Shown: positions 43,430 to 52,755 of the stretch, in pieces | Position numbering within the stretch: the first letter of the stretch is position 1 | How the letters are laid out: each line of letters opens with the position of its first letter | Source: Armatimonadota bacterium | GTDB lineage: Bacteria > Armatimonadota > Fimbriimonadia > Fimbriimonadales > Fimbriimonadaceae | Length of the DNA: 64,000 bases | Assembly: GCA_037138755.1 (NCBI GenBank) | Contig: JBAXHT010000001.1 | Location: 653,805-717,804 of the forward strand | Direction: 5' to 3' | Program-made: the position numbers and the translations under genes | The notes under the pieces: model-generated | What the model was told of the DNA's origin: nothing | The model's input: only the letters and a program-made list of their open reading frames with translations | Databases searched by the model: none

Positions 43430-44359
43430 ATGAATCCGAACGTGGCACTGGTATCCATCAATAATCTCACGGTTCGGTACGGGGCATTTACCGCGCTGGA
43501 CGACTTTTCTTGCCAAATCGAGGAAGGATGTACGGGCCTGCTCGGGCCGAACGGGGCGGGGAAAACCACGCTTTTGAAAACGTTACTCGGTTTCATCACT
43601 CCTTCCAGCGGAGGCGGGAATGTGCTGGGGCTCGACCTTTACAACGGTAACAAAGAGATTCGGCAAAAAATCGGGCTAATGCCGGAGCAGGATTGCCACA
43701 TTCCGGGATTATCGGCGGTGGGGTTTGTCGCCTACGCTGGCGAGCTGGCCGGGATGCCTGCGGATCAGGCTCTCCGCCGGGCACATGAGGTTCTTGAATA
43801 CTGCGGGCTGGGCGAGGCTCGTTACCGCAACGTTGAAACTTACAGCACAGGAATGAAGCAGCGCATCAAGCTTGCTCAGGCGATGATTCATGGCCCCAAG
43901 CTCCTCCTTTTGGACGAGCCGACGAACGGCCTTGACCCAAAAGGCCGCGAAGAGATGCTTGATCTGATCAAAGACATTTCACACAACAAGGGGGTCAACG
44001 TTTTAATTAGTAGCCACTTGTTGCCGGACATCGAACGGGTCTGCGACCGGGTCGTCGTCGTGCTTCGGGGCAAGCTGGTCAGCCAGGGCACGATTCGGGA
44101 TTTGAAGAAGATCGAGGGTCAGCCACTGGATGTCGATCTTCGCGAGACCAATGAGGCGTTTGTTACAAAGATCAAGGCGAACGGAGGCAATGCCTCTCCC
44201 ACAACGTACACGACGGTGCGAGTCCAGATTGCTGGAACGAGGGAACACGCGATGAACACGATTCTTCAAACGGCAAAAGACTCTGGCGCGCAAGTGCGCG
44301 GTGTAAAGCTGGCGGAACGCTCGCTTGAGGAAGCCTTCCTTTCGGCGGTGCAAGCATGA
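43430..44359 (+). CDS. ABC-2 type transporter ATPase, first module
   Basis: 309 residues. Walker A GPNGAGKTT near residue 43, ABC signature-like YSTGMKQRIKLAQAM near residue 140 and Walker B LLLLDEPTNGLDP near residue 160. The C-terminal 80 residues form the DUF4162-like tail common in ABC-2 exporter ATPases. It overlaps the permease gene by 4 bases. Exported substrate unknown. Confidence 0.9.
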   Translation: MNPNVALVSINNLTVRYGAFTALDDFSCQIEEGCTGLLGPNGAGKTTLLKTLLGFITPSSGGGNVLGLDLYNGNKEIRQKIGLMPEQDCHIPGLSAVGFVAYAGELAGMPADQALRRAHEVLEYCGLGEARYRNVETYSTGMKQRIKLAQAMIHGPKLLLLDEPTNGLDPKGREEMLDLIKDISHNKGVNVLISSHLLPDIERVCDRVVVVLRGKLVSQGTIRDLKKIEGQPLDVDLRETNEAFVTKIKANGGNASPTTYTTVRVQIAGTREHAMNTILQTAKDSGAQVRGVKLAERSLEEAFLSAVQA

Positions 44360-45360
44360 GCAACTCACCAATTGCCGATCTCAGCTATCGCCACTACGAC
44401 GGCCCGCTAAGCGGCGTCAGTAAGCGCTGGTGGAGCATCGCTAAGATGACGATGCAAGTTGCAACCAAGAGGCGCGGCTTCTGGGGCTGGAGCCTTTTTT
44501 CGGCGTGGTGGTTCTTTATCTTGCTCGCAGTGTTTTGGTTTGCAGATAACGTTTTGGGGAACTTGACTGGCTCGGCTGGAGGCGCAAACGCCTTCTTACA
44601 GCAGATCAAGTGGAAGGATCAGTTTGTCCACGGCTACAGCTACAGTCAGATGATTCTGATGGTCGTCACCCTGATGATCGGAGTTGGGTCGATTGCAAAT
44701 GATAACCGCGCGAACGCGCTTTTGGTCTATCTCAGCAAGCCTTGCTCGCGGTTTGATTATGTTTTCGGGAAGTGGCTCGGAGTCTTCATTCTCATCAGCT
44801 TGGTTTCGTTCGTTCCGATGATGGTGTTTTGGTTGTATGGCTACATGAGCTTTCAGCAATACGGTTTTTGGAAGGACGCCCCATGGCTGTTTTTGAAGCT
44901 CGCGCTGGTCTCTATTTGTTCAGGGGCACTCCATGCGTCGCTTGGCCTAGCGGTCAGCTCACTGTTCAATCAGGGCCGGTTGGCGGGTGCGACTTACGCG
45001 GGAATCTACTTCATGTCCTACATCCTGACGCAGGTGATGAGCGGGTTCAACGCAAGTTCGACATTCCAAAAGACCCCGACCCCAGCGATCGTGCGGCAAC
45101 TTTTCTACGGTTCAATTGATGGAATTCAGATCGGGCTCTCCAAGCTCATCATCGGAACGAATGGTTCGCCACTCTTCCCTGGCATGGGGCCTGGCGGAGG
45201 CGGTGGAGGTCGACGTCGGAACGGACCTCAAATTGATGTGGATCAGTGGATCATTGGGGCGCCAAACGCATCCTGGATCGTGCCGGTGTTTTTTGTTCTG
45301 GTCATCGGCGGATTTGCTGTAGCCTACTCCCGAATCAAGGCCGTGGAGGTGGTGGGATGA
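44356..45360 (+). CDS. ABC-2 type transporter permease, first module
   Basis: 334 residues with about six membrane helices. A cytosolic N-terminus (YRHYDGPLSGVSKRWWSIAKM) precedes the helices, and a Gly-rich loop lies near residue 278 (MGPGGGGGGRRRNG). DNRANALLVYLSKPCSRFDYVFGKWLG is the ABC-2 coupling-type segment. It works with the ATPase before it. The next ATPase gene overlaps by 4 bases, so all four genes form one unit. Confidence 0.87.
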   Translation: MSNSPIADLSYRHYDGPLSGVSKRWWSIAKMTMQVATKRRGFWGWSLFSAWWFFILLAVFWFADNVLGNLTGSAGGANAFLQQIKWKDQFVHGYSYSQMILMVVTLMIGVGSIANDNRANALLVYLSKPCSRFDYVFGKWLGVFILISLVSFVPMMVFWLYGYMSFQQYGFWKDAPWLFLKLALVSICSGALHASLGLAVSSLFNQGRLAGATYAGIYFMSYILTQVMSGFNASSTFQKTPTPAIVRQLFYGSIDGIQIGLSKLIIGTNGSPLFPGMGPGGGGGGRRRNGPQIDVDQWIIGAPNASWIVPVFFVLVIGGFAVAYSRIKAVEVVG

Positions 45361-46274
45361 TCGAGATATCAAACGCTTCGCGATGGTACGGACAGATTAT
45401 TGGCGTCAACGATGTCACCTGCCAGATCGGGCCAGGAATCACCGCTCTACTGGGAATGAACGGGGCCGGCAAGAGCACGTTGATGCGACTCATCACCGGT
45501 CAGATGCACCCAACGACTGGCTCAGTAAAGGTTTTTGGCGAAGAACCCTTCGATAACCCGGCGGTATTTAAGCGGCTGGGTTACTGCCCTGAGATCGATA
45601 ACTTTTATGAGTACATGAACGGGCTTGAGTTCGTGACTTATATGGCCGAGATGGCGGGGTACGGCCGCGCCGAGGCCAAGAAGCGAGCGGCCGAAAAGAT
45701 CGCCATGGTCGGCATGGCAGACCGAGTTAAGAAGCCGATCAAGGGCTACTCAAAGGGGATGCGGCAACGGATCAAGCTTGCCCAGGCAATGGTGCATGAC
45801 CCAGACATCATTCTTCTGGACGAACCTCTGAATGGCCTCGACCCGGTAGGTCGTCACGAGTTCTTGAGCGTCCTCGGGCATTTGTCCGAAATGGGCAAGA
45901 CAATCATCGTTTCCTCACATATCTTGTACGAAGTGGAGCAAATGACTCGCTCGATTCTGCTTCTCCATCGCGGTCGCTTGCTAGCGACCGGAGATCTCCG
46001 CGTCATCCGTGATCTGATCGACAAGTATCCGCACAAAGTGCGGATCGAGACACCGAAGCCACGCGAAGTGGCGGGCAAGTTGACCCAACTCGCTGGAGTT
46101 GTGAGTGCAAAAGTCGACGACCGCAACGAAGTGATTAACCTCGAAGTGAACAATCCGAACGAATTTTACGAAATCCTGAGCCGCTTGGTGCTGGAGGATG
46201 GTCTCCCGATTCTCAGCTTCACTAGCCCTGACAACAATCTGGAATCAGTGTTCCAGTACCTGGTGGAGGGCTAA
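45357..46274 (+). CDS. ABC-2 type transporter ATPase, second module
   Basis: 305 residues. Walker A GMNGAGKST near residue 38, YSKGMRQRIKLAQAM near residue 130 and Walker B ILLDEPLNGLDP, where Leu replaces the usual Thr. It is a paralogue of the first ATPase. The frame is open from 45246 but ATG 45357 gives the normal start. The permease gene begins directly after its stop. Confidence 0.9.
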   Translation: MIEISNASRWYGQIIGVNDVTCQIGPGITALLGMNGAGKSTLMRLITGQMHPTTGSVKVFGEEPFDNPAVFKRLGYCPEIDNFYEYMNGLEFVTYMAEMAGYGRAEAKKRAAEKIAMVGMADRVKKPIKGYSKGMRQRIKLAQAMVHDPDIILLDEPLNGLDPVGRHEFLSVLGHLSEMGKTIIVSSHILYEVEQMTRSILLLHRGRLLATGDLRVIRDLIDKYPHKVRIETPKPREVAGKLTQLAGVVSAKVDDRNEVINLEVNNPNEFYEILSRLVLEDGLPILSFTSPDNNLESVFQYLVEG

Positions 46275-47033
46275 ATGTTGGTTGCCTATCGCTATATGCT
46301 TCGCGAAGGGCTTCGGCTTCGCAAGATGCTTCCGTGGCTCATGTTGGCGTTCGTCGCGTTCTTGTTCGCGATGTTTTGGGGGCGGTTTGCTTCGGACGCG
46401 ACGCCGGCGGATAAATACGTCAACGTCATCAACTTGTTAATCTTTCGACTTCTGCCGCTGTCTGCCGCGATCTACTCAACGATGATCGTTGCACAGGAGA
46501 TTGAGCAGAAGACGATTGTTTACTTGCTCACCCGGCCAATTCCGCGCTGGCAGCTCATCGTCGGTCGATGGGCGGCGACGGCGACAACGGTGGTTGTCAT
46601 CTCGGTGATCGGAATGATTGCGGCCCAACTAGGATCACGCGGCGGCACGGCATTCTTCTTGCGTGACTTAATTGCTGTCGCGCTCGGAGCGGCTGCATAC
46701 ACCTCGTTGTTCATGTTCGTTACGCTGCTGTTCAATCGGGCGTTGATGATCTGCGTGCTGTTTGCATTTGGTTGGGAAAGCTCAGTTCCAAACTTGCCGA
46801 CGGGCCTGCAAGGGCTGTCGATTCTTTCGCACATGCAGGCGATTGCGAAGCATCCGGACGGCGGAGAGAGTGGCGGACAAGTTTTGGATCTGATTGCTGG
46901 TCTCCTCGGGAAAACGGATATGAATCCGCTGACTTCAGGGTTCGGGCTTTTGGTCTTCTCGGTCGTGATGGTCGGATTGTCGGCATACTGGTTCAGCACC
47001 CACGAGTTCATCCCTCGCGAAGATTCGGAGTAG
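46275..47033 (+). CDS. ABC-2 type transporter permease, second module
   Basis: 252 residues, six membrane helices. IEQKTIVYLLTRPIPRWQLIVGRW is the typical ABC-2 cytosolic segment after helix 2. It starts immediately after the second ATPase stop. With the first module it may form a heteromeric exporter, or two related exporters may be co-expressed. The last gene of the operon, it is followed by a 10-base hairpin. Confidence 0.87.
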   Translation: MLVAYRYMLREGLRLRKMLPWLMLAFVAFLFAMFWGRFASDATPADKYVNVINLLIFRLLPLSAAIYSTMIVAQEIEQKTIVYLLTRPIPRWQLIVGRWAATATTVVVISVIGMIAAQLGSRGGTAFFLRDLIAVALGAAAYTSLFMFVTLLFNRALMICVLFAFGWESSVPNLPTGLQGLSILSHMQAIAKHPDGGESGGQVLDLIAGLLGKTDMNPLTSGFGLLVFSVVMVGLSAYWFSTHEFIPREDSE

Positions 47034-47036
47034 AGT

Positions 47037-47059
47037 TGGAGCGCGGACTCCGCGCTCCA
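47037..47059 (+). terminator. hairpin after the double ABC-2 operon
   Basis: TGGAGCGCGG and CCGCGCTCCA form a 10-base perfect stem with a 3-base loop, 4 bases after the last permease stop. No T-run follows, so it may act as a Rho-assisted terminator or mRNA 3' end stabiliser. Confidence 0.55.
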
Positions 47060-47095
47060 CAGTAAAACCGGGTAAACCTTCCAGCAGGCGCGAAC

Positions 47096-48142
47096 ATGGC
47101 GAGATTTGAAGTTTCGAACGACTACCTTCAGCGGTTCTTGGTGGACCTTCTGAACACCCCGTCTCCCACTGGCGACACCGAATACGGTATCGGCTTCATC
47201 GAATCCGAGCTCATGGGTCTGGGTGTTCCCACCGAGCGGACGAAGAAGGGCGCGCTCATCGCTCATCTGGAGGGTCTTCGGTCGACAGAGCCTCGTGCAC
47301 TGACCGCTCACGTGGATACGCTCGGCTTTATGGTCAAAGAGATCAAGCCGAATGGTCGCCTCAAACTCAAGGCGTTGAATGGCATCAACTGGCCAACTAC
47401 GGAAAGCGAAGGGGTCACGATTTCGACCTCCAATGGACGCCAAATCCGGGGTTCAATTGTTCTTGAGAATGGTGCCGCGCACGTCAACAAAGAGGCCGGA
47501 ACGAAGCCTCGCAATGCCGACACAATGGAAGTTCGGCTGGACGAACGCACTCGAAAAGCGGAAGAGACCCGGTTCCTGGGAATCTCGGTTGGCGATTTTG
47601 TTCACCTGGATCCCCGCACCGAGATCAGCGAATCCGGCTTTATCCGCTCGCGATTCCTTGACGATAAGGCCTGTGTTGCCTGCTTGCTCGCCGCGATCGA
47701 AGGGATTCAGAAGAGTGGGTTAACCCCGGTCCAGAAGACGACGATCTTGTTCTCCAACTTTGAGGAAGTCGGTCACGGCGGAATGGACTCGCTGCCATCA
47801 GACTTGGCCGAGATGCTCGTCTTGGATATGGCCTGCGTTGGCGAAGGTCAAGCAGGATCTGAGTACAACGTTTCGATCTGTCTTGCCGATTCTTCGGGAC
47901 CTTACAGCAAGAACCTGAGCGAGAAGCTGCGCGGTCTCGCCTTCCGACGCGGAATCGAACTCATCCCCGACATCTACCCCTACTACGGTTCCGACGGCTC
48001 AGCCTACTGGCGCAGCGGCGGCGGAGCGGAAGTGGCGTTGATCGGTCCGGGCGTGGATACTTCGCACGGCTACGAGCGAACGCACATCGAGGCACTTCGG
48101 GACACTGCTCAGCTCATCGCTGAGTATTTGATCGAAGAGTAA
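47096..48142 (+). CDS. M42 family metallopeptidase
   Basis: 348 residues. Metal ligands: His72-x-Asp74 in LTAHVDTLGFMV, Asp in RFLDDKACVACLL, Glu-Glu in NFEEVGHGG, Asp in LVLDMAC and His in THGYERTH. It resembles the M42-type proteins linked to osmoprotectant (NAGGN) gene sets, but no such genes are near. Members are large tetrahedral aminopeptidases in the cytosol. It stands as a single gene. Confidence 0.88.
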   Translation: MARFEVSNDYLQRFLVDLLNTPSPTGDTEYGIGFIESELMGLGVPTERTKKGALIAHLEGLRSTEPRALTAHVDTLGFMVKEIKPNGRLKLKALNGINWPTTESEGVTISTSNGRQIRGSIVLENGAAHVNKEAGTKPRNADTMEVRLDERTRKAEETRFLGISVGDFVHLDPRTEISESGFIRSRFLDDKACVACLLAAIEGIQKSGLTPVQKTTILFSNFEEVGHGGMDSLPSDLAEMLVLDMACVGEGQAGSEYNVSICLADSSGPYSKNLSEKLRGLAFRRGIELIPDIYPYYGSDGSAYWRSGGGAEVALIGPGVDTSHGYERTHIEALRDTAQLIAEYLIEE

Positions 48143-48162
48143 GAGCTTCATATTCGATGGCG

Positions 48163-48168
48163 TAAACT
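48163..48168 (+). promoter_or_regulatory. -10 element of the aldo/keto reductase gene, leaderless
   Basis: TAAACT ends 6 bases before ATG 48175. The same TAAACT-6-start layout occurs at 31976, 54825 and (7 bases) 59538. Confidence 0.5.
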
Positions 48169-48174
48169 CGTCCG

Positions 48175-49209
48175 ATGGAATATCGTTTGCTAGGCGCATC
48201 TGGGCTCAAAGTTCCCGTGCTCTCATTTGGCACCGGAACATTCGGCGGAAAGGGGGAGTTCTTTGAGGCTTGGGGAGTTTCAGACGTTCAAGAAGCAACG
48301 AGGATTGTCGATGTCTGCCTCGATGCTGGGCTCAACATGTTTGACTCAGCAGACGTTTATTCAAGCGGCAACTCGGAGTCAGTTTTGGGCCAGGCGATTA
48401 AAGGTCGACGCGACCAAGTCCTGATCTCAACCAAAGCAACATTCACATTTGGCAAAGGACCAAACGAAGTTGGGTCCTCAAGATTCCACCTCATCAACGC
48501 CGTAGAGGGGAGCCTGAAGAGACTTGGGACCGATTACATTGACCTCTTCCAGTTGCACGCCTTTGACGCGATGACGCCGATTGAGGAGACTTTGTCAGCA
48601 CTCGATAATCTGGTAAGGGCTGGGAAAATTCGATACATAGGCTGTTCCAATTTCTCTGGCTGGCATCTAATGAAGTCGTTATCGATTTCGGAGCGTTACG
48701 GTTGGTCGCGACACGTCGCGCATCAGGCGTACTACTCACTGATTGGACGGGATTATGAGTGGGAACTGATGCCGCTCGCCAAAGATCAAGGGGTCGGAAC
48801 TGTTGTTTGGAGTCCACTGGGATGGGGCCGGTTGACCGGGAAGATCCGTCGAGGCGCACCAAAGCCTGAAGTCAGTCGCCTCAACAGCAAGCTTGTCGTC
48901 GACAACGGCCCCCAGGTTGATGAAGAGTATTTGTACTCCGTAGTTGACGTCCTCGACGAGATCGCGGCTGAAACCGGCAGAACGGTGCCACAAATAGCCC
49001 TGAACTGGCTGCTCACTCGCCCAACAGTAGCGACTCTGATCATTGGGGCACGGAATGAGGAGCAGCTGAAACAGAACCTCGGGGCACTAGGTTGGGAGCT
49101 CTCGGCGGATCAGCTTGATCGACTTGATCGAGTCAGCCGACCCGCACTGCCTTACCCTTACTGGCACCAGAATGGCTTCTCACGGAACCCGTTCGTCGTG
49201 CCCTATTAG
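48175..49209 (+). CDS. aldo/keto reductase
   Basis: 344 residues. Catalytic tetrad Asp and Tyr in MFDSADVYSSGNSE, Lys in VLISTKATF and His in DLFQLHAFDA; NADPH-binding C-terminal segment LIIGARNEEQLKQNLGAL. It reduces aldehydes or ketones of sugars or xenobiotics with NADPH. Its 3' end overlaps the convergent DUF1501 gene by 4 bases. Confidence 0.92.
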   Translation: MEYRLLGASGLKVPVLSFGTGTFGGKGEFFEAWGVSDVQEATRIVDVCLDAGLNMFDSADVYSSGNSESVLGQAIKGRRDQVLISTKATFTFGKGPNEVGSSRFHLINAVEGSLKRLGTDYIDLFQLHAFDAMTPIEETLSALDNLVRAGKIRYIGCSNFSGWHLMKSLSISERYGWSRHVAHQAYYSLIGRDYEWELMPLAKDQGVGTVVWSPLGWGRLTGKIRRGAPKPEVSRLNSKLVVDNGPQVDEEYLYSVVDVLDEIAAETGRTVPQIALNWLLTRPTVATLIIGARNEEQLKQNLGALGWELSADQLDRLDRVSRPALPYPYWHQNGFSRNPFVVPY

Positions 49210-50396
49210 GCCCAAACCTTTGCAATCTCGGGCATCTTGGGGCCGAGGTGGTTGGTGAGGACCTGTCGATAGTCGTTGACCGGCTTCAGGTCGCCGACTT
49301 CATCGACATCCGCCTTTCCAATCCCCGGCCAGACTCCATCAATCTTGCCGCCGTTCACGCCGTTGAAGACCATCATCACGGAAGCCCGGCCGTGGTCGGT
49401 GCCAAGGCTGGCGTTCTCTTCGATGCGCCGTCCGAATTCGGTCATGATCACCACCGTGGTCTCCTTGCGGAGGTCGCCGAGGTCGTTCAGGAAAGCATCA
49501 ACATTGTTCGCGACCGAGGCAAGGTTGTTTGCGTGGAAGCCGGTATCGGCACCCTGGGCAAAGTGAGTGTCCCAGCCGGTGGTTTCGAGGCAGGCGATCT
49601 CCAGACCAAGCTTGGACTTGATCAGAGCGGAAACCTCCTTCAAACCCTTTCCCAAATAGTCATCTGCATAGGCGGCTCCGCCGCTTGGCCTGTAGTTTTT
49701 AGGATCAAGTTGCTCAATCTTCTTGAGGGCATCAAGCGTGAGTTCTCCAGCACGATGCACGAGGGAGTCATCGCCCTTTTTGTACATGCTCTCAAGATTC
49801 TTGAGAAAAGCCGCATCCGCATCGAGACGAAAATCGGTGACTGATTGGACCACCAGTGGCGCAGGCGCGCCGCGTAACGAGTCAGGCATTGTGTCTGCCC
49901 AAGCGACCGAGCGGAGCGGACCGTCTTGTTCGTTTTGGGTCCTCGTGAGGTACCGGGCGAGCCATCCGTTGGCGGTGCCGCTGTGCCCGGTGGCGCTGCC
50001 AGTTTCCATAGCGACCATTGCCTCAAAGTGACTCCGGGTTCGGTCCTGCGAGCCTACTGCTGGAGTAAGGCAGAGTTCTCCCTTTTCATACCAACTTTTG
50101 AAGGGTTTGAGGGAAGGGTGCAACCCAAAATAGTCGTTTAGCTTTTCGACCTTACCAACCGGAATGCCGACCGAAGGGCGGGCCTTATAGTAGTTATCGT
50201 CCGCATAGGGAACGAGCATGTTTAGCCCGTCGGACCCGCCTCGCAAGAAGATGACAACGAGATTGTGTCCCCGATCTCCAAGCTTGACTTGGCTGAGGGC
50301 CGAGCCGGAAAGGAGCCAGGGAATCAGCCCGGCGGCACCGACTTTGAGAGCCGTCCGGCGGCTCATTGCATGCTCAAAACTCGAACAGTGTTTCAT
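49206..50396 (-). CDS. DUF1501 family protein, Tat-exported
   Basis: 396 residues from ATG 50396 (386 from ATG 50366). MSRRTALKVGAAGLIPWLL is a twin-arginine signal. The body has the sulfatase/alkaline-phosphatase-like features of DUF1501: VVIFLRGGSDGLNMLVPYADDNYY, WDTHFAQ and MTEFGRRIEENASLGTDHGRASVMMVF. The function is unknown. It is nearly always paired with DUF1800, here 6 bases upstream on the same strand. Confidence 0.9.
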   Translation of the reverse strand: MKHCSSFEHAMSRRTALKVGAAGLIPWLLSGSALSQVKLGDRGHNLVVIFLRGGSDGLNMLVPYADDNYYKARPSVGIPVGKVEKLNDYFGLHPSLKPFKSWYEKGELCLTPAVGSQDRTRSHFEAMVAMETGSATGHSGTANGWLARYLTRTQNEQDGPLRSVAWADTMPDSLRGAPAPLVVQSVTDFRLDADAAFLKNLESMYKKGDDSLVHRAGELTLDALKKIEQLDPKNYRPSGGAAYADDYLGKGLKEVSALIKSKLGLEIACLETTGWDTHFAQGADTGFHANNLASVANNVDAFLNDLGDLRKETTVVIMTEFGRRIEENASLGTDHGRASVMMVFNGVNGGKIDGVWPGIGKADVDEVGDLKPVNDYRQVLTNHLGPKMPEIAKVWA

Positions 50397-50402
50397 ACAA
50401 AT

Positions 50403-51716
50403 TTATGCGTATTGGAAGTCAGGGTGGGCGAGCTGACGGGCGAGAATGACCGCATCGGGAGCCTTGACGAACGTATTTGGGATCTTGCCATTTGCCAAGT
50501 CATACACGAATTGCCACCTAGGAAGGAGGTTGGTCGCCCAACTCAGTTGGTCAACGGGGTAGCCATCCGGGAGCGGCCATTCGTAGAGAGGCTGCCCCAT
50601 TTTCTTGAGGTGATTCTGTAGGGCGGGGCCGCCATCGGTTGCCGCTCCGGAGACTCGAAGAGCCGCGCAAAGCAACTCGAACGGTCGACGCATAATCGGC
50701 GGCCCTTCGATGAGCGATGGCGATGTCAGGATTGGCCTCACCATTTTCGGAATGTTGCCTTTACTTTGAACAAACTGGCTCAACACCTCGCGCTCGAGTT
50801 CCGCATTCTGGGCACCAGTGAAGAACTTGACGAGTTTCTTGGCGAGATACTTCCCGGTCTCCTCATGGCTGACCAAGTGATCCACGACCATCTCACCATC
50901 TTTCACTCCGCCACCGGCCGGAACCCTCACGCCAAAGACCTGTTTTGCACCGTCGTCGTGCCTTGTTTCGTCGAACCGAAAGGCACCTTTGGGCTTGGCA
51001 AAGCGGTCCTCCATTGTCCATCCCGTGAGGCATCGGGCGAGTTCCTGGATGTCCTTTTGGGTGTAGCCGCCGTCGATACCCAGCGTATGGATCTCCATCA
51101 GCTCGCGAGCATAGTTCTCGTTCGGGTGACCCTTAAAGTTCTGATTGTTGTCCAGATACACAAGCATCGCGGGAGACTTGGACATGGCTTTTGCCATTGC
51201 TCCAAAGTTGCCCAAAGCGTGTTTGCGGATAATTGCTTCCTCTTCGTTGCCTTTGAAGAACGTGCCGTCGACTTTGCCCGCGTAGATGTTGAAGTGGTTG
51301 CTCCAGAAGTCGACGAGCCGCTCCTTGAGCTGGTTTGTCGAGTAAGTTGCCCGGACGATTGCCGCACTCTGGAGCTGCTGAGTCACCCTCCCACGAGGGA
51401 TTTCCATCAGCTCGACTGGGTGCATCCGCAGGCAGTCAAGCGATTGGAGCTGAATACTCAATTCGAGCGGCTCGTCGAAATCCGCCCGGAGCTGGCGTTC
51501 GATGTACTCTGTTTCACCGAGATCCGCAAATCGGTCTGCTTCTTCAACCGACCATCCGAAGGACATCCGATCAATGATTCTCGCCGAGCGATCTTTTGGC
51601 TTCGCACGGTACTCCGGCGCAGGCTTCCGACGCCGAGCTTCGGTAGCAAGGCGACCACAACCGGCCACCGCCACTCCACTCGCGCCAACCAAGAGTGCGT
51701 CTCGGCGAGAAATCAT
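50403..51716 (-). CDS. DUF1800 family protein, Tat-type lipoprotein
   Basis: 437 residues. The N-terminus carries both a twin-arginine motif (ISRRDALLVGASG) and a lipobox (VAVAGC), so it is probably a folded lipoprotein. DRMSFGWSVEEADRFADLG, LVDFWSNHFNIYAG and the NYARELMEIHTLGIDGGYTQKDIQELARCLTGW block are the DUF1800 hallmarks. The role is unknown. It precedes DUF1501 in an operon with the small membrane-protein gene upstream. Confidence 0.9.
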   Translation of the reverse strand: MISRRDALLVGASGVAVAGCGRLATEARRRKPAPEYRAKPKDRSARIIDRMSFGWSVEEADRFADLGETEYIERQLRADFDEPLELSIQLQSLDCLRMHPVELMEIPRGRVTQQLQSAAIVRATYSTNQLKERLVDFWSNHFNIYAGKVDGTFFKGNEEEAIIRKHALGNFGAMAKAMSKSPAMLVYLDNNQNFKGHPNENYARELMEIHTLGIDGGYTQKDIQELARCLTGWTMEDRFAKPKGAFRFDETRHDDGAKQVFGVRVPAGGGVKDGEMVVDHLVSHEETGKYLAKKLVKFFTGAQNAELEREVLSQFVQSKGNIPKMVRPILTSPSLIEGPPIMRRPFELLCAALRVSGAATDGGPALQNHLKKMGQPLYEWPLPDGYPVDQLSWATNLLPRWQFVYDLANGKIPNTFVKAPDAVILARQLAHPDFQYA

Positions 51717-51720
51717 GGTT

Positions 51721-52221
51721 TTACGCTACCTCGCCAACGGGCTGGCTCTTCAGGGCGGCCTTGAAACCGGCTCCGCCACCAACTACCATCATGAGCGGGG
51801 CAAAAAGGAACCAGCCGAGAACCGGGAGCATTCCGGCGACCACGATGTACCAGGACGACTTACTGAACGAGGCAAAGTGAGATTCTTGTTGGTTCGTCAG
51901 AGCTCGCAGTCGCTCGGCGGCGAGCTTGGCAACCCCAGCGGTGCCAACCATTACGCAAGCGAGGTAGCCCGAAGCGACCATCAAGCCTGCAAGCTTTGCG
52001 AGAGGATTTGGGACCTGAGCAATTACGATGCCTACGAAGCCCAGTAAGAAAGCAACGAGTCCCATTCCGAAACACTTGCCGAGAGAACTCGACACTGCCG
52101 AGCGAGCTTCCTCGACCCGGACGGGGAAGAGAAGAGCGCAAACGAGCATGAAGCTCCACAGCGTGAGAGCGATTCCGGCCAGGGTTGCGACGATTGAGAA
52201 GGAGTCACCGATTGTAACCAT
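51721..52221 (-). CDS. four-helix membrane protein of unknown function
   Basis: 166 residues with four membrane helices (AGIALTLWSFMLVCALLFPV, GLVAFLLGFVGIVIAQV, LMVASGYLACVMVGTAGVA, WYIVVAGMLPVLGWFLFAPLMMVVGGG). The second half resembles bactofilin-like or Yip1-like small membrane proteins only loosely; no family is claimed. It lies 4 bases before DUF1800 and is probably co-transcribed with it. Confidence 0.7.
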   Translation of the reverse strand: MVTIGDSFSIVATLAGIALTLWSFMLVCALLFPVRVEEARSAVSSSLGKCFGMGLVAFLLGFVGIVIAQVPNPLAKLAGLMVASGYLACVMVGTAGVAKLAAERLRALTNQQESHFASFSKSSWYIVVAGMLPVLGWFLFAPLMMVVGGGAGFKAALKSQPVGEVA

Positions 52222-52293
52222 TGCTTTACATCCTTAACTGGAAAGAGCGCGGATGACTACTTTGGAGTTGCAAAGGTTCCATAATCGGGTCTA

Positions 52294-52746
52294 ATGCCCC
52301 ACAGAGAGCGTCCGCTGATAGTCCGATGTGCCTATGGCGCGTTCGGAATTGTATGTGTGGCGGTGGGGTTTGTGGGCATTGTCACCCCCGTGATGCCAGG
52401 GTTCGTTTTCCTGGTGATCGCGCTTTGGGCGTTTCGGCAGAGTAGCGAGCGGATGGAGAATTGGTTGCTTAACAACCGCTACGTCGGGAAAACTCTGCGC
52501 GACTGGGACTCCGGCAGGTCAATGAAGCTTCGGACCAAAGTCGTGGCACTCTGCATGATCTGGGCGGCGATTTCGGTGACGTGCTACAAAATTTACTCTT
52601 CGGCTCCGATCTACATCAAGCAGATTGATTGGACCCTCCCGAAGTGGGTTCCGCTCGTATTACTGGTTGGAACCGTGATCTGGCTTACGGACTTTCTCCG
52701 CCGGGTGCCGCTCGCAGTTGAAACCCCGTCTGCTGAAAATCAGTAA
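52294..52746 (+). CDS. DUF454 (YbaN-like) membrane protein
   Basis: 150 residues with three or four membrane helices. AVGFVGIVTPVMPGFVFLVIALWAFRQSSERMENWLLNNRYVGKTLRDW is the DUF454 signature, with the PG motif in the loop and the helical tail. Function unknown. CATAAT ends 8 bases before the ATG. The next gene starts 9 bases after its stop. Confidence 0.87.
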   Translation: MPHRERPLIVRCAYGAFGIVCVAVGFVGIVTPVMPGFVFLVIALWAFRQSSERMENWLLNNRYVGKTLRDWDSGRSMKLRTKVVALCMIWAAISVTCYKIYSSAPIYIKQIDWTLPKWVPLVLLVGTVIWLTDFLRRVPLAVETPSAENQ

Positions 52747-52755
52747 GAATGGGAT

